Part shown: piece by piece, positions 56,857 through 64,000 of the stretch | Layout of the letters: each line of letters opens with the position of its first letter | How positions within the stretch are numbered: the first letter of the stretch is position 1 | Assembly: GCA_015075545.1 (NCBI GenBank) | Contig: JABTUC010000005.1 | Coordinates: forward strand, 1-64,000 | Direction: 5' to 3' | Origin: Ideonella sp. | GTDB lineage: Bacteria > Pseudomonadota > Gammaproteobacteria > Burkholderiales > Burkholderiaceae_C | Length of the DNA stretch: 64,000 nucleotides | The notes under the pieces: generated by a model | The model's database searches: none | What the model was told of the DNA's origin: nothing | What the model saw: the letters and a program-made list of their open reading frames with translations, nothing else | Program-made: the position numbers and the translations under genes

Positions 56857-56886
56857 CAATCTGGTTTCAGAAAGAGTCCCAGATTG
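56857..56886. terminator. inverted repeat between icd and the integrase
   Basis: CAATCTGG and CCAGATTG (8-bp perfect arms, 14-nt loop) begin 25 nt after the icd stop; CGTCCCGGGACG at 56843-56854 is a further 12-bp palindrome. They may end icd transcription. Since integrases are known to use the icd 3' end as attachment site in enterobacteria, an att-site remnant is another reading. Confidence 0.4.
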
Positions 56887-58128
56887 TTGATTCGACTGGG
56901 GTTCTTTGTTTCCTGGCGTCCAGCGCCGTTTCTTGACTGCCGATCCGAACGGGGCCATAGCGAGAAGGCCTATGCGCTGACCGATGGCGACGGGCTGCTG
57001 ATCGAGGTGATGCCCTCCGGCGCCAAGACCTGGCGCTACAAGTACCACCTCAACGGCAAGCGCGAGAAGGTGACGATCGGCTCGTACCCGGCGTTCACCA
57101 TCAAGCAGGCGCGCGATCGGCATGAGGAACTGCGCGCGATGGTCGCGCACGGCGAGAGCCCGGCGAAGTCGAAGCAGGCGGCCGTGGTGGAACGCAAGAC
57201 CGCCGAAGAGCGCCGCATCACCTTCCGCGTGTTCGCGCAGCGGTGGATCGAGGAGACGCTGTTCTACCGCTCAGCCGGCTACGTCGCGCAGATCGTGCGC
57301 TGGCTCGATGCCTACGTGAACCCGGCCATCGGCGACATGGCGATGGGCGACGTTCAGCCCGGCGACGTGCTCGCGATCATCAAGGGCCGAGTGCACAACC
57401 CGGGCACGGCAGAGCGCATCCGCGTGATCATCCAGCAGGTCTACAACCACGCGATCCGCAACCTGATCGTCACGACGAACCCGGCGCAGCCGCTGCGCGG
57501 CGCCATCGCCCGGCCGCCGGTGCAGCATCACAAGCACCTGAACGAGAAGCAGCTCGGCGCCTTCTGGCGCAAGCTCGACGATCAGGGCGCGCACATAACG
57601 ACGATCGCGGCGACCCGATTGCTGTTCTACACGATGACGCGCAAGAGCGAACTGCTGCGCTCGAAGTGGCCCGAGTTCGACCTTGACGCGGCGCAGTGGG
57701 ACATCCCTGCCGGGCGTATGAAGATGGGCAAGCCGCACCGGGTCTTCCTCTCGCGCCAAGCGGTCGTGTGGCTGCGCGTGGTCCACAACATCAGCGGGCA
57801 TGGCGAGTACGTCCTGCCGTCGATCTTCCACGGTAGCGTGCCGATGGGCGACGTGACGCTGAACCACTTCTTCAAGCGCATCGACTTCGGCGTGCCTGAC
57901 TTCAGCCCCCATGGGCTACGAGGGACAGCGGCGACGCTGCTGCGCGAGCATGGGTTCGGTCGCGACGTGGTCGAGCTGCTGCTCGCGCACAGCGAGAAGA
58001 ACGCGACAGTAGCGGCCTACAGCCACATCGAGCTGGCGGCGGAGAGGAAGAGGGCGCTGCAGTTCTTGGCGGATCGGGTTGAGGCGTTGGCTTGCGGCGC
58101 GCACGTCTCTCCGCTGCGGGCGGCATGA
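56884..58128 (+). CDS. P4-type tyrosine recombinase (integrase), N-terminus unlike the family
   Basis: The frame runs 414 residues from a TTG. Family similarity begins at about residue 28 (KAYALTDGDGLLIEVMPSGA, the DUF4102 arm-binding domain) and lacks the usual first 10-20 residues. The central SAM-like part spans about 105-200. The catalytic part has Arg in TMTRKSELLRSKW, HGLRGTAATLL (His-x-x-Arg), LLLAHSEKN (His) and AAYSHIE (Tyr nucleophile). So all catalytic residues are present. It is an orphan: no excisionase, phage or plasmid genes follow. Position 51 nt after icd fits an integration event at icd. Confidence 0.85.
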   Translation: MLIRLGFFVSWRPAPFLDCRSERGHSEKAYALTDGDGLLIEVMPSGAKTWRYKYHLNGKREKVTIGSYPAFTIKQARDRHEELRAMVAHGESPAKSKQAAVVERKTAEERRITFRVFAQRWIEETLFYRSAGYVAQIVRWLDAYVNPAIGDMAMGDVQPGDVLAIIKGRVHNPGTAERIRVIIQQVYNHAIRNLIVTTNPAQPLRGAIARPPVQHHKHLNEKQLGAFWRKLDDQGAHITTIAATRLLFYTMTRKSELLRSKWPEFDLDAAQWDIPAGRMKMGKPHRVFLSRQAVVWLRVVHNISGHGEYVLPSIFHGSVPMGDVTLNHFFKRIDFGVPDFSPHGLRGTAATLLREHGFGRDVVELLLAHSEKNATVAAYSHIELAAERKRALQFLADRVEALACGAHVSPLRAA

Positions 58129-58254
58129 CCATCGATTCGATCGGTGACGCGCGGCCACTTCCCGGCTGCCTGGTCACGATAGCGTTGATCTTGCACAAGC
58201 GGACGCTGCGGCACCGCACCGCCTGAATGAGGCGCTTCGCGCAGCGGGCCCACA

Positions 58255-59145
58255 TCAAGCAGCGAGCATCGAGGCGAGGTACTCGATGTACAGCCGCACC
58301 TTCGCTGGCGCGGTGCGGCTCTGCGGCGGCGACACGGCGGCGATGGCCTGAGGCTCGCCGGTCCAGTCGTTCAAGACTTCGCGCAGCCGGCCCGCAACCA
58401 CCCAATGGCGCGCGGCGATCTCAAGTGGCCGCGCCACGCCGCATCCGCTCAATGCGGCATCGACCAGGCCGATGCCGTCGCGCGAGACGGCACGCACCGG
58501 CACGTCGACCTCGCAGGTTTCGCCGCCCTTGGCGAAGCGCCATCGCGTATTCGGTGCCTCGTCGCGGCGTGCGTAGATCACGCTGCTATGCTGGGCGAGT
58601 TCGCTCGGATGATGCGGCTCGCCGTGTGAGGTGAAGTAGTCCGGCGTGGCACAGACGATGGGTCGCGTCCAGCCGAGCGGCCGGGCAATCATGCTGGAGT
58701 CGGCCAACGCGCCGATACACAGGACCAGATCCAGGCCCTCGTCAACCACGGCAGCGGCGGTGTTGGTGATGAGCGTCTCGATCCTCAGATCGGGGTGCTC
58801 GCCGAGGAAGGGGCGCAGCGTGGTCATCACGGCGTAGCGCAGACCAGGGTGCATGCCCACGCGCAGAGTTCCACGTGCCTGCGTGCCGCCGCGCCGGCCC
58901 GTGCCCTCGGCGTCTTCGATGTCCGACAGGATCTGCCGGCATTGCTCGTAGTACCGGCCACCCTCGTCGGTCAACGCCAGGCCGCGAGTGGAGCGGTTCA
59001 GCAGCGCAAACCCAAGCTCGTGCTCGAGCGCGGCGATCGCTTTGCTGAGCGCCGACGGCACCATGCCCAACGCCTGCGCCGCAGCGGCAAAGCTCTTGGC
59101 TTCGACCGTACGGCAGAAGAAGGTCATCGCTCGAAGCTTGTCCAT
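58255..59145 (-). CDS. LysR-family transcriptional regulator
   Basis: 296 residues from the ATG at 59145: MDKLRAMTFFCRTVEAKSFA and AAQALGMVPSALSKAIAALE are the helix-turn-helix, and the effector domain runs from about 90 (GTLRVGMHPGLRYAVMTTLR). It belongs to the CrgA/AaeR-like branch by its MDKLRAM start. Divergent from a Bug receptor gene with 143 bp between, so probably its regulator. The frame is open 65 codons upstream but without similarity. Confidence 0.93.
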   Translation of the reverse strand: MDKLRAMTFFCRTVEAKSFAAAAQALGMVPSALSKAIAALEHELGFALLNRSTRGLALTDEGGRYYEQCRQILSDIEDAEGTGRRGGTQARGTLRVGMHPGLRYAVMTTLRPFLGEHPDLRIETLITNTAAAVVDEGLDLVLCIGALADSSMIARPLGWTRPIVCATPDYFTSHGEPHHPSELAQHSSVIYARRDEAPNTRWRFAKGGETCEVDVPVRAVSRDGIGLVDAALSGCGVARPLEIAARHWVVAGRLREVLNDWTGEPQAIAAVSPPQSRTAPAKVRLYIEYLASMLAA

Positions 59146-59181
59146 CGTCGCTGTCTTGCGGTCATTCTCGGTGGCCGGCCG

Positions 59182-59208
59182 GTTCCGTGGCGGAACGGAT
59201 GATGTTCC
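59182..59208. promoter_or_regulatory. GTTCC/GGAAC repeats between LysR and Bug genes
   Basis: GTTCC at 59182-59186, GGAAC at 59192-59196 and GTTCC at 59204-59208 alternate at about one-turn steps within the divergent region. A plausible regulator-binding array. Confidence 0.35.
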
Positions 59209-59288
59209 AGCGGGCGGCTTACTCGACACCGGTCCACCCGCTAGCCTAGGTCCATCGTCCCTGGTGATCCAACCCGAAGGAGCCGACC

Positions 59289-60260
59289 ATGATGCGACGC
59301 GAGTTGTTGCAGACCCTGTGCCTTGGGGCACTGACGACATGCGCGGTGGACGCGCTGGCCCAGTCGTACCCCAGCCGGCCGGTGACGCTGCTGGTCGGCG
59401 GCGCCCCCGGCAGCGTGCCCGACATCATGGTGCGGCCGATCGCCGAGCGCTTGTCGGCGGCGCTCGGGCAGCCGGTGGTGGTCGACAACCGGCCCGGTGC
59501 CGCGGGAAGTGTCGCGATGTCGGCGCTGCTCCAGAGCGCCGCCGACGGCCACACGCTGGCGCTGGCGACGATGTCGCAGGCGGTGTTCAACGCCTACCTG
59601 TTCGCGAAGCTGCCCTACGACCCGTTGCGTGACCTGGAACCGGTCGCGCCGCTCGTCACCGGGGCGATGGCGCTCGCCGCCCATCCCTCGTTGCCGGCCC
59701 GCACCTTGGGCGAGTTCGTGGCACAGGCCAGAGCGCAGCCGGGCAAATTCTTCATCGCCATTCCGCAGTCGGGTTCGCCGCCGCACGTGGTGGCGCTGCT
59801 GTTGAACCGCGCCGCCGGCATCGACGTCACGATGGTGCCGCACAAGTCGGGCGCCGATGCCGTCAACGCTGTCGTGTCGGGTGAGATCGCCCTGCTGTTC
59901 GACGCGCCGACGATCATCTCGAACCAGGTCAAGGCCGGCAAGCTGAAGGCGCTTGCCGTCACGGGACGGCAGCGCGACCCCGCGTTACCCAACACGCCGA
60001 CGGCCTCAGAAGCGGGCTTCGACGTCCAGGGCGAGGCGTGGATCGGCTTGGTCGCGCCCCGCGGCACGCCCGCAGCCGTGGTCCAACGGCTCAATCGCGA
60101 AGTCGGCGCCATTGTGTCGTCGAGCGAAATGAGTGCCGCGATGGCCCGACTCAGCTTCCGCACCTTGAGCTCGACGCCCGAGGCGTTCGGCAGCTTGATC
60201 CGGGACGAGCACCGCAAGTGGTCCGCGGTGATCCGCGACGCCGGGCTGCGACTCGAATGA
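59289..60260 (+). CDS. Bug/TctC-family tripartite tricarboxylate transporter receptor
   Basis: 323 residues. Signal peptide to ALAQ (about 25), then the Bug hallmark [40 protein letters not shown] and NPVAPLVTG-type segments, and NAVVSGEIALLFDAPT, VKAGKLKALAVTG later. Bug proteins bind small carboxylates or aromatic acids in the periplasm, and many have no dedicated TctAB partner; none is near here. It overlaps the next gene by 4 nt. Confidence 0.94.
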   Translation: MMRRELLQTLCLGALTTCAVDALAQSYPSRPVTLLVGGAPGSVPDIMVRPIAERLSAALGQPVVVDNRPGAAGSVAMSALLQSAADGHTLALATMSQAVFNAYLFAKLPYDPLRDLEPVAPLVTGAMALAAHPSLPARTLGEFVAQARAQPGKFFIAIPQSGSPPHVVALLLNRAAGIDVTMVPHKSGADAVNAVVSGEIALLFDAPTIISNQVKAGKLKALAVTGRQRDPALPNTPTASEAGFDVQGEAWIGLVAPRGTPAAVVQRLNREVGAIVSSSEMSAAMARLSFRTLSSTPEAFGSLIRDEHRKWSAVIRDAGLRLE

Positions 60261-61132
60261 CGGTGCGAGCGGCTCGCGTCAATGGCGTCGAGCTTCACTA
60301 CAGCGATACCGGGTACCACGCGCAAAGCCAAACAGCGGCGCTGCTGTTGCACGGCGGCGCGGGCGATCTCGAGTCGTGGCCCCACCAGATCCGTGCGTTG
60401 TCGCCACACCACCGCGTCGTGGCCTACAGCCGCCGGCACAGCCACCCGAACCGAAACGGCGAGGCGCACCGCGCACGCTTTGCCGACTGCGTCGAGGACG
60501 ACATCGACGACCTGCTTGCGCTCCAGAGCCAGCTCGATCTCGATCCGGCCCATTTGATCGGCACCTCGTATGGCGCCCTGCTGGCGCTCGGCGCGGCGCT
60601 GCGTGCGCCGGATCGGGTTCTCGGCCTGGTGCTCGCCGAGCCGCCGCTGCTTCGCTGGGCCAGTGCCACCGAGGCCGGCGTGCGCTTGTACCGAGCCTTC
60701 ATCGAAGACGTCTGGCAGGCCGCCGCGGACGCCTTTGGCCGCGGCCAAAGGCAACGCGCCATGCAGTTGCTGACCGACGGCATGTGGGGTCGGCCGGTGT
60801 TCGGTTCATGGTCCTGCGACCGCGTCGCGGCCGTGATGCGCAACGCAACGGCCATGGATGCACTGACACGGTCGCACGATCCGTTCCCGGAGTTCGATCG
60901 ATCCGCCGCCGCGACCTTGGGCCTGCCCACCCTGTTGCTGCAGGGGGCTCACACGAGCCCGCTGCACCGGTGCGTCATGAACGAACTGAGCCGCGTGATG
61001 CGTGAGCCGAGGTACATCGAGATACCGCTCGCCGGCCACGGCGCGGCCAACGAGAATCCGAGGGCGTTCAACGCAGCGGTCGCTTCGTTCCTTCGACTGC
61101 CGCCTCGCGGCGGGCAGGTCGGACCATCATGA
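60257..61132 (+). CDS. alpha/beta hydrolase
   Basis: 291 residues from the ATG that overlaps the Bug stop. [17 protein letters not shown] carries the oxyanion-hole turn near 32-48, [16 protein letters not shown] near 98-113 is the nucleophile elbow (GxSxG, Ser102), and a late GHGAANENP His completes the triad; the acid is less clear. The family covers esterases, C-C hydrolases and lactonases; the substrate is unknown. Coupled to the Bug receptor, so possibly acting on its ligand. Confidence 0.9.
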   Translation: MTVRAARVNGVELHYSDTGYHAQSQTAALLLHGGAGDLESWPHQIRALSPHHRVVAYSRRHSHPNRNGEAHRARFADCVEDDIDDLLALQSQLDLDPAHLIGTSYGALLALGAALRAPDRVLGLVLAEPPLLRWASATEAGVRLYRAFIEDVWQAAADAFGRGQRQRAMQLLTDGMWGRPVFGSWSCDRVAAVMRNATAMDALTRSHDPFPEFDRSAAATLGLPTLLLQGAHTSPLHRCVMNELSRVMREPRYIEIPLAGHGAANENPRAFNAAVASFLRLPPRGGQVGPS

Positions 61133-61149
61133 CGCGCCCTGTGGCAGGG

Positions 61150-62160
61150 TCACGCTCGGCCCCGAATCATCGCCGCCGACGCGCGCAGGCGCTGCGCACG
61201 CAGCCAGTGCGGCTGCCCGCTGGGCGGTGCACGCAGGCGGCGCCGCGATTCGATGTCGCGAAAGAGCAGGGTCACGAAGTCGATGAACGCCCGAACCTTC
61301 GGAATGCGCCGCACACTGGCCGGGTAGAGCAGGTTGATCGGTGGCACTTCGGTGTGGTGCCAGTCGGTGAGGGCAGGCACCAAGGCGCCGCCGGCCGGCA
61401 TGCGGCCGCGTTCGGTGTCCCACTCGAGGATGCGGGCCACGCCCACGCCCGCGATCGCCAGATCGACCACCATGTCGCGGTGCACGTTGTCGGCAATCAC
61501 GCTGCCGCGCGTCGCGACCGACACTTCCTCGTTGCCACGCTTGAAGTGCCACAGATCCATCAGCACGCCGGTGTTGGAGCGGATGCACAGGCAGTTGTGA
61601 TGCTCCAGCTCCGAGGGGTGAGAGGGCATGCCATGCGCCGCCCAGTACGAGGGCGCGGCGCAGACGACGAAGCTCGAGGCGCCGAGCTGGCGGTGCACCA
61701 GATCGCCGACGTTCTTGGGCCATCCCATCACGAGCATGGCGTCGAGGCCGCGCACCTGATCTTCGGTCGGACGCATGAAGTAGTGGATGTCGAGCTGGAT
61801 GTCCGGGTACCGCGCATGGAAGCGCGGCAACGCAGCGGTGAGGCACTCCTGCGCGATCACAGGCTGCACGCCCACGACGATGGTGCCGCTGGCGCGGCTG
61901 AGCGCTGCGCCGGCCAGTTGATCGGCCTCGGCGAGCTGGCTCAGCGAGGGCGTGCAGGCTTCGAGGTAGGCCGCACCGTTGGCAGTGAGCGCGAGGCCGT
62001 GCGCGCTGCGCTCGAAGAGCCGCTGCCCGAGTTCGGACTCCAGTGCGCCCACGAGCTTGGCTACCGCCGCGGTGCTCACGCCGAAGCGCCGCGCGGCCGC
62101 CGAGAAGCTCGACTCTTCCGCCGCCGCAGCGAAGTAGTGCAAGGCCCGCAGCTTGTCCAT
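61150..62160 (-). CDS. LysR-family transcriptional regulator
   Basis: 336 residues from the ATG at 62160. [20 protein letters not shown] and [20 protein letters not shown] give the helix-turn-helix; the effector domain begins near 90 ([20 protein letters not shown]). The C-terminus has a longer basic tail than usual. It shares its MDKLRAx start with the LysR at 58255-59145, so the two are likely paralogues. Divergent from the Bug-methyltransferase fusion gene, 123 bp apart. Confidence 0.92.
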   Translation of the reverse strand: MDKLRALHYFAAAAEESSFSAAARRFGVSTAAVAKLVGALESELGQRLFERSAHGLALTANGAAYLEACTPSLSQLAEADQLAGAALSRASGTIVVGVQPVIAQECLTAALPRFHARYPDIQLDIHYFMRPTEDQVRGLDAMLVMGWPKNVGDLVHRQLGASSFVVCAAPSYWAAHGMPSHPSELEHHNCLCIRSNTGVLMDLWHFKRGNEEVSVATRGSVIADNVHRDMVVDLAIAGVGVARILEWDTERGRMPAGGALVPALTDWHHTEVPPINLLYPASVRRIPKVRAFIDFVTLLFRDIESRRRLRAPPSGQPHWLRAQRLRASAAMIRGRA

Positions 62161-62191
62161 CGTTCGTCCCTCGGCTCGCCGCCAGGAGGGT

Positions 62192-62206
62192 TCAACCGTT
62201 GGTTGA
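62192..62206. promoter_or_regulatory. dyad upstream of the LysR and fusion genes
   Basis: TCAACC and GGTTGA with a 3-nt centre lie 32 nt before the LysR start. Good symmetry; a likely binding site of that regulator. The same TCAACC/GGTTGA arms occur in the ArsR operators at 15.1 kb, probably by chance. Confidence 0.45.
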
Positions 62207-62283
62207 CGTCGGCGGCAACGCGCGGAGTATTCCATCGCGGCCACGCGCTGCCTACAGTGAAGGCATCCACTGGGAGACCCGCC

Positions 62284-63258
62284 ATGAACATCCGCCGTCG
62301 CACCGCACTCGTCTATGGCGCGGCCGCCTGTCTGAAGGCACCGGCGCTCGCCGCGGCCGAAGGCGGGTGGCCGAGCAGGCCCGTGCGCATCGTTGCCGGC
62401 GGCGCTGCCAGCGTCACCGACATTCGCACCCGCTGGCTGGCTGAGCGATTGTCGGCCGCACTCGGGCAGCCGGTGGTGGTGGAGAACAACGCGGCGGCGG
62501 GCGGCAACGTCGGCGCGGCCGAAGTGGCCCGCGCCGCGCCCGATGGCTACACGTTGCTGGCCTGGCACCAGGGTATTGCGGCGATCAGGCGCGGCTGGCG
62601 TGAGCGGCACGAAGGCCAGCCGGGTTTCGATGCCTTGGCGCGCCAGCCCGAGCAGGCGGCCCAGTTTCACCGCGCGATGAACGAGCTGACGCGGCGCGTG
62701 GCGGCCGATGTGCTCGATGCAGTTGACCTGAGCGCTGCACGCGGCGTCGTCGATGTCGGCGGCGGCAGCGGCGAACTGCTGGCGGCGCTCTTGGTTGCCC
62801 AACCCAGCGCACGAGGCGTGCTGTTCGACCAGCAGCACGGCGTCGCGCACGGACCCGAACGCATGCGGCGCGGCGGGGTCGAGGCGCGTTGCGAGTTCGT
62901 CGCCGGCAGCTTCTTCGATGCCGTGCCTGCGGGGGGCGACGTCTATCTGCTCAAGAGCGTGCTGCACAACTGGGACGATGCGCGCTGCATCGCACTGCTT
63001 GGCCGCTGCCGTGAGGCGATGGCGTCCGACGCGCGGCTGCTCGTGATCGAGCGCGTGATGGCGGCCGAGCCAAGCCCTTCGCCAGCCGATCGCGACGCGG
63101 CCCGCTCCGACCTCAACATGCTCGCCAATCTGAGCGGACGCGAGCGCACGCTGGACGAGTACCGCGCGCTACTGCATGCCACCGGCCTGCGCCTGGCGAC
63201 GGTGGCGCCCACGCACGGCCCGATGTCGGTGATCGAGGCGCGTGCGCAAGTTGATTGA
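62284..63258 (+). CDS. chimera: Bug receptor N-terminus fused to O-methyltransferase C-terminus
   Basis: 324 residues. Residues 1-98 are the start of a Bug/TctC receptor: signal peptide to LAAAE, then [39 protein letters not shown] and [19 protein letters not shown]. From about 100 the protein is an acetylserotonin/hydroxyneurosporene-type O-methyltransferase: [38 protein letters not shown] (SAM site, about 157-174), then [20 protein letters not shown]. The methyltransferase lacks its N-terminal dimerisation domain and the receptor lacks its second half. The junction is in frame, near 62580. Most likely the product of a deletion that joined two genes; function doubtful. Confidence 0.85.
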   Translation: MNIRRRTALVYGAAACLKAPALAAAEGGWPSRPVRIVAGGAASVTDIRTRWLAERLSAALGQPVVVENNAAAGGNVGAAEVARAAPDGYTLLAWHQGIAAIRRGWRERHEGQPGFDALARQPEQAAQFHRAMNELTRRVAADVLDAVDLSAARGVVDVGGGSGELLAALLVAQPSARGVLFDQQHGVAHGPERMRRGGVEARCEFVAGSFFDAVPAGGDVYLLKSVLHNWDDARCIALLGRCREAMASDARLLVIERVMAAEPSPSPADRDAARSDLNMLANLSGRERTLDEYRALLHATGLRLATVAPTHGPMSVIEARAQVD

Positions 63259-63267
63259 GGCACGAGC

Positions 63268-63609
63268 ATGGTCTTGAATCCGGACTGGATCGCTGCCGCG
63301 TTCACCGCCGTCAACTCGATCCGCGTCGTGTTCTACATCCCGCAGATCGTGGCCGTGGCACGAAGCGTGGATGGTGCTCGCGACTTGGCCTTGAGCACGT
63401 AGACCCTGTGGGCCTTGACCAATGGCCTGGGCGCGGCCTACGGGGCCGTCGTGGTTGGCGATACGTTGCTCGCCATCCCGTTTGCGCTCTCGGCGGTCGT
63501 CTGTTGCACGGTCATCGCACTTGCGCTCTCTAAACGAGCTGTGTTCATGCGGGCGCGCCCTCGGCATCGGTCCGAAGCACTGATGCCTTCTCGCGAAGCA
63601 CGTCGATGA
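63268..63609 (+). pseudogene. PQ-loop (SemiSWEET-like) membrane protein with internal amber stop
   Basis: From the ATG at 63268: LNPDWIAAAFTAVNSIRVVF, YIPQIVAVARSVDGARDLAL (the PQ-loop), then ST, a TAG stop at 63400-63402 (codon 45), then TLWALTNGLGAAYGAVVVGD and further hydrophobic helices. Family members have Trp at the stop position (S-T-W-x-x-W), so a single TGG to TAG change explains it. Without the stop it would have about 90-113 residues and three helices. It starts 9 nt after the fusion gene; its 3' end overlaps the LysR gene on the other strand. Confidence 0.7.
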
Positions 63610-64000
63610 ACACATCGGCCGCCGGGCTCGCCACTCGGCCGCGCAGCCTGAACAGCATCGTCGGCGTGGCCCAGGCCGGCAGCGACACCGGCAACATGCG
63701 CAGGCTGGTGGTCTGGCGCAGGAACGGCAGCACCGTGTGCGGCACGCAGGTGACGAAATGTCCGCTGGCGAGCAGCCGCTGGCGCAGGCTGAGGGTGCTC
63801 GACTCGACGCGCCGCGCCGGCAGCGGCAGGCCCGCATCGGCAAAGGCCTGGAGCAGCGGCGAACCGGCCATCAGCTCGTTGCGCGAGAGGATCCAGCGCT
63901 CGCCTTGCAGCGCCGCCAGCGTCAGCTTGCGTCGCCCGGCCAGCGCATGCGCTTTGCCGACCACGATGTGCAGCCGCTCGCAGTACAGCGGCTCGGCCTC
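63545..64000 (-). CDS. LysR-family regulator, C-terminal part (runs off the window)
   Basis: The last 151 residues of a LysR-type effector domain: EAEPLYCERLHIVVGKAHAL, then GERWILSRNELMAGSPLLQA, SSTLSLRQRLLASGHFVTCV and PHTVLPFLRQ, ending DVLREKASVLRTDAEGAPA. The helix-turn-helix half lies beyond base 64000. It appears intact in the visible part and converges on the PQ-loop pseudogene. Confidence 0.85.
   Translation of the reverse strand, partial: EAEPLYCERLHIVVGKAHALAGRRKLTLAALQGERWILSRNELMAGSPLLQAFADAGLPLPARRVESSTLSLRQRLLASGHFVTCVPHTVLPFLRQTTSLRMLPVSLPAWATPTMLFRLRGRVASPAADVFIDVLREKASVLRTDAEGAPA

Overview
The window is GC-rich bacterial DNA with no rRNA or tRNA gene that I can see. The gene content points to a betaproteobacterium of the order Burkholderiales. 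The housekeeping run exbB-exbD-lpxK-trm112-kdsB-adk is typical of that order, as are the two Bug-type (TctC) receptors, the glutathione-dependent maleylacetoacetate isomerase and the abundance of LysR regulators. Genus is not resolvable from the sequence alone; it looks like the Rubrivivax/Leptothrix/Piscinibacter side of the order.

Region by region. (1) 1-8.2 kb is a defence-type island. An IS5-family element has cut a type I restriction specificity gene (hsdS); only its second half remains. It is followed by a DUF262/DUF1524 (GmrSD-like) nuclease gene, a convergent DUF6883/DUF4926 pair, a parDE toxin-antitoxin pair and an intact hsdR. (2) 8.3-13.6 kb is a LysR regulator divergent from a VOC protein, a complete TRAP transporter (dctQ, dctM, dctP) and maiA. 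(3) 13.6-17.1 kb holds an ArsR-SRPBCC-RibD/DHFR-like operon driven by a promoter that looks leaderless, an HNH-like protein and a vapBC pair. (4) 17.3-24.7 kb holds a large DUF6351 lipoprotein, an Mla/MCE lipid-transport operon and fumarylacetoacetase. (5) An IS630 element lies at 24.8-25.9 kb. (6) 25.9-31.2 kb has an AstE-like Zn hydrolase, an HNH nuclease, a TetR regulator, an acyl-CoA dehydrogenase and a DUF2147 protein.

(7) From about 31.79 to 36.87 kb, four recognisable genes are all broken by many 1-2 nt indels: fadB-like, thiolase, FAH-family and N-formylglutamate amidohydrolase. Frames on both sides are clean. This looks more like a poorly polished stretch of assembly than four independent pseudogenes. 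(8) 37.1-46.2 kb is a peptide-type ABC transporter (binding protein, two permeases, fused double ATPase) followed by a large TonB-dependent receptor. (9) 46.2-48.6 kb has a duplicated 3' end of a short-chain dehydrogenase flanking an AbrB/PIN toxin-antitoxin pair, a DUF2442 gene and a truncated DUF4160 gene.

(10) 48.6-56.8 kb is core genome: adk, kdsB, trm112, lpxK, exbD, exbB, xseA, a PuuD-like membrane protein, DUF192 and icd. A tandem 68-bp repeat sits between exbB and exbD. (11) An orphan P4-type integrase follows icd directly. After it come two LysR/Bug divergent units, an alpha/beta hydrolase, an in-frame fusion of a Bug receptor N-terminus to an O-methyltransferase C-terminus, a PQ-loop gene with an amber stop, and a LysR gene that runs off the window.

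How the genes work together. Several transport and catabolism units can be read: TRAP import with VOC/MaiA chemistry, fatty acid beta-oxidation under a TetR regulator, peptide import across both membranes (TonB receptor plus ABC transporter), and Bug/LysR units for small carboxylates. Around these sit envelope genes (Mla-type, LpxK, KdsB, ExbBD). The mobile or defence pieces (two IS elements, three toxin-antitoxin pairs, an orphan integrase) mark the places where the core order has been disturbed.
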